NCBI GenBank assembly: GCA_026193755.1
Contig: JAPHUI010000088.1
Coordinates: forward strand, 1-6,292
DNA: 6,292 bases
Direction of reading: 5' to 3'
Source: Ignavibacteriaceae bacterium
GTDB taxonomy: Bacteria; Bacteroidota; Ignavibacteria; Ignavibacteriales; Ignavibacteriaceae
Below, piece by piece: positions 5,025-6,292 of this stretch. How positions within the stretch are numbered: position 1 is the first letter of the stretch; each line of letters opens with the position of its first letter. The notes below the pieces were generated by a model. It saw nothing but the letters and a program-made list of their open reading frames with translations. It ran no database searches and was not told where the DNA came from. The position numbers and the translations under genes are program-made.

Positions 5025-6292
5025 ATGAAAAAGAAACTTAAGTGGATACTCGGATTTTTATTTATTGGAATTTTAGTTACTGGTTTTTATCCGGGTAGAG
5101 GAGATATATATTTTGAAATTTCAAAAAATCTTGACTTGCTGGGAAGAGTTTATAAAGAAATAGCATTTAATTACGTAGACCAAGTCGATCCTGAGAAATT
5201 TCTAAGAGCAGGAATTCAGGGTATGCTCTCCTCACTAGATCCTTATACAATTTTTATTGATGAAAAGAAAATTGAAGATATTGATTTAATTACAAATGGC
5301 AAATACGGCGGAGTCGGAATTTCCATTGGGATCCGTGGTGATGATGTAACCGTTGTCGAAGTTATGGATGGTTATGCTGCTCAAAGACAGGGAATAAGAA
5401 TTGGCGATATAATTATTGAGGCAGGAGGGAAAAAAATTTCACCAAAAAACATTGATGAAATATCTTCTCTGGTTAAGGGTGAACCTGGGTCAACCGTTGA
5501 ACTTAAAGTTATAAGAAATGAATTGCAGGATACGATTCAATTTAATTTGGTAAGAGAAGAAGTATTAGTTAAAAATGTGACTTATTCAGGATTTTATCCT
5601 GAGAATAGTAACAATGTATATCTTAAGCTTTCAAATTTCAGCAGATCAGCAAGCGATGAAATCAAAAAAACAATAAAAGAATTAAAGGACCAAAAACAAA
5701 TAAATTCGATTGTGTTTGACCTTCGTGGAAATCCCGGCGGATTGCTTGATATTGCGGTTGATATTTGTGATAAATTTCTACCACGTGATCAACTCGTTGT
5801 TTCTACAAGGGGCAGAGATAGCAGCAGTGTGAAGAAATATTTTTCACAGGAAGAACCCATCGTAAATAATGATGTTAAAATTATTTTATTGATTAATGGA
5901 GGCAGTGCTTCTGCGTCTGAAATTGTAGCAGGTGCTTTGCAGGATCACGACCGTGCTGTGATTCTTGGTACAAAATCTTTCGGGAAAGGATTGGTCCAGA
6001 CAATAACACCTCTTAGCTATAATACATCATTAAAGATAACAACAGCAAAATATTATACACCCAGTGGAAGATGCATTCAGCGTATTGATTATTCTGAAGG
6101 AAGTGAAATAATAAAGGACTTAACACCGGATTCAGAGCAGAAATTCTTTACTGATCATAAAAGGGAAGTATTCGCTAAAGGAGGAATCACACCAGATACA
6201 ACTGTCGAATTCAATATTGATGGCGAACTAACAAAAGATCTTCTTGCAAAAGGTCATTTTTTCAAGTTTGCCAATAATTATTTTTATAATCA
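5025..6292 (+). CDS. ctpA: S41-family carboxyl-terminal processing protease (CtpA/Prc-like), 3'-truncated by window
   Basis: Serine protease of the S41 family that cleaves envelope proteins near their C-termini, exported and membrane-anchored. The frame is open to the window end; 422 codons are visible and the stop lies outside. Order: basic N-terminus plus hydrophobic signal/anchor (about 5-22); helical segment (LDPYT at 71-75 is a family hallmark); PDZ domain (about 92-165, starting YGGVGISI, with GIRIGDIIIEAGG); then the protease core with VFDLRGNPGGLL (230-241), NGGSASASEIVAGALQDHDRAVILG (291-315, in two parts NGGSASASEI and VAGALQDHDR) and KSFGKGLVQ (317-325). The catalytic Ser-Lys dyad is S296 and K321, with Q325 as third residue; the 25- and 4-residue spacings equal those of Bacillus CtpB (S309, K334, Q338). 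The substrate is unknown. The distal region (after about 345) contains the usual YTPSGRCIQ and GGITPD motifs. Start choice rests on the GGAGGT site and the signal sequence. Confidence 0.95.
   Translation, partial: MKKKLKWILGFLFIGILVTGFYPGRGDIYFEISKNLDLLGRVYKEIAFNYVDQVDPEKFLRAGIQGMLSSLDPYTIFIDEKKIEDIDLITNGKYGGVGISIGIRGDDVTVVEVMDGYAAQRQGIRIGDIIIEAGGKKISPKNIDEISSLVKGEPGSTVELKVIRNELQDTIQFNLVREEVLVKNVTYSGFYPENSNNVYLKLSNFSRSASDEIKKTIKELKDQKQINSIVFDLRGNPGGLLDIAVDICDKFLPRDQLVVSTRGRDSSSVKKYFSQEEPIVNNDVKIILLINGGSASASEIVAGALQDHDRAVILGTKSFGKGLVQTITPLSYNTSLKITTAKYYTPSGRCIQRIDYSEGSEIIKDLTPDSEQKFFTDHKREVFAKGGITPDTTVEFNIDGELTKDLLAKGHFFKFANNYFYN

Overview
The window is a low-GC bacterial chromosome segment with every gene on the + strand. 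Six genes encode housekeeping proteins or the two microcompartment shell proteins, and a seventh (5' end) and the last (3' end) run off the window. The mix points to the FCB group: a YbbR-repeat protein next to tmk, an S41 peptidase with a short N-terminal anchor, a divergent RuvX, A-rich leaders, and only some genes with clear Shine-Dalgarno sites. Ignavibacteria, Kryptonia or relatives are my best guess. This is inference, because there is no rRNA or other decisive marker here.

Layout. (1) Bases 2-1813 hold the 3' five-sixths of a long RelA/SpoT-family (p)ppGpp synthetase/hydrolase, followed after 6 bp by ruvX (1820-2248). (2) A 140-bp gap (2249-2388) holds an 11-bp inverted repeat and a near-consensus sigma-70 type promoter, TTGACA-17 bp-TATTTT. 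It feeds two adjacent bacterial microcompartment (BMC) shell genes. The first (2389-2679) is a compact PduA/EutM-type BMC-H protein. The second (2688-3341) has the same fold followed by a charged linker and a C-terminal helical module. (3) A 56-bp gap with a weak hairpin leads to a membrane-anchored YbbR/CdaR-type protein (3398-4309), then thymidylate kinase (4399-5016). Last comes a carboxyl-terminal processing protease (from 5025, open at the window end), whose Shine-Dalgarno sequence lies inside the end of tmk.

How the genes fit together. The flanks are general growth and envelope functions: stringent response, rRNA maturation, dTTP supply, envelope proteolysis. The BMC pair stands out. 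It has its own promoter, its BMC-fold DNA is far richer in G+C (about 50% in the parts I counted) than its surroundings (22-25% in counted blocks), and no BMC enzyme, pentamer (BMC-P) or trimer (BMC-T) gene lies in the window. It therefore looks like a satellite shell locus serving a compartment whose enzymes are encoded elsewhere, or a reduced shell system. The long BMC protein, with a C-terminal module resembling SAP/Rho-N type helix-extension-helix domains, is the most interesting object here. Nothing resembling CRISPR, transposons, tRNA or rRNA was seen, and no stretch longer than 300 bases lacks a gene.
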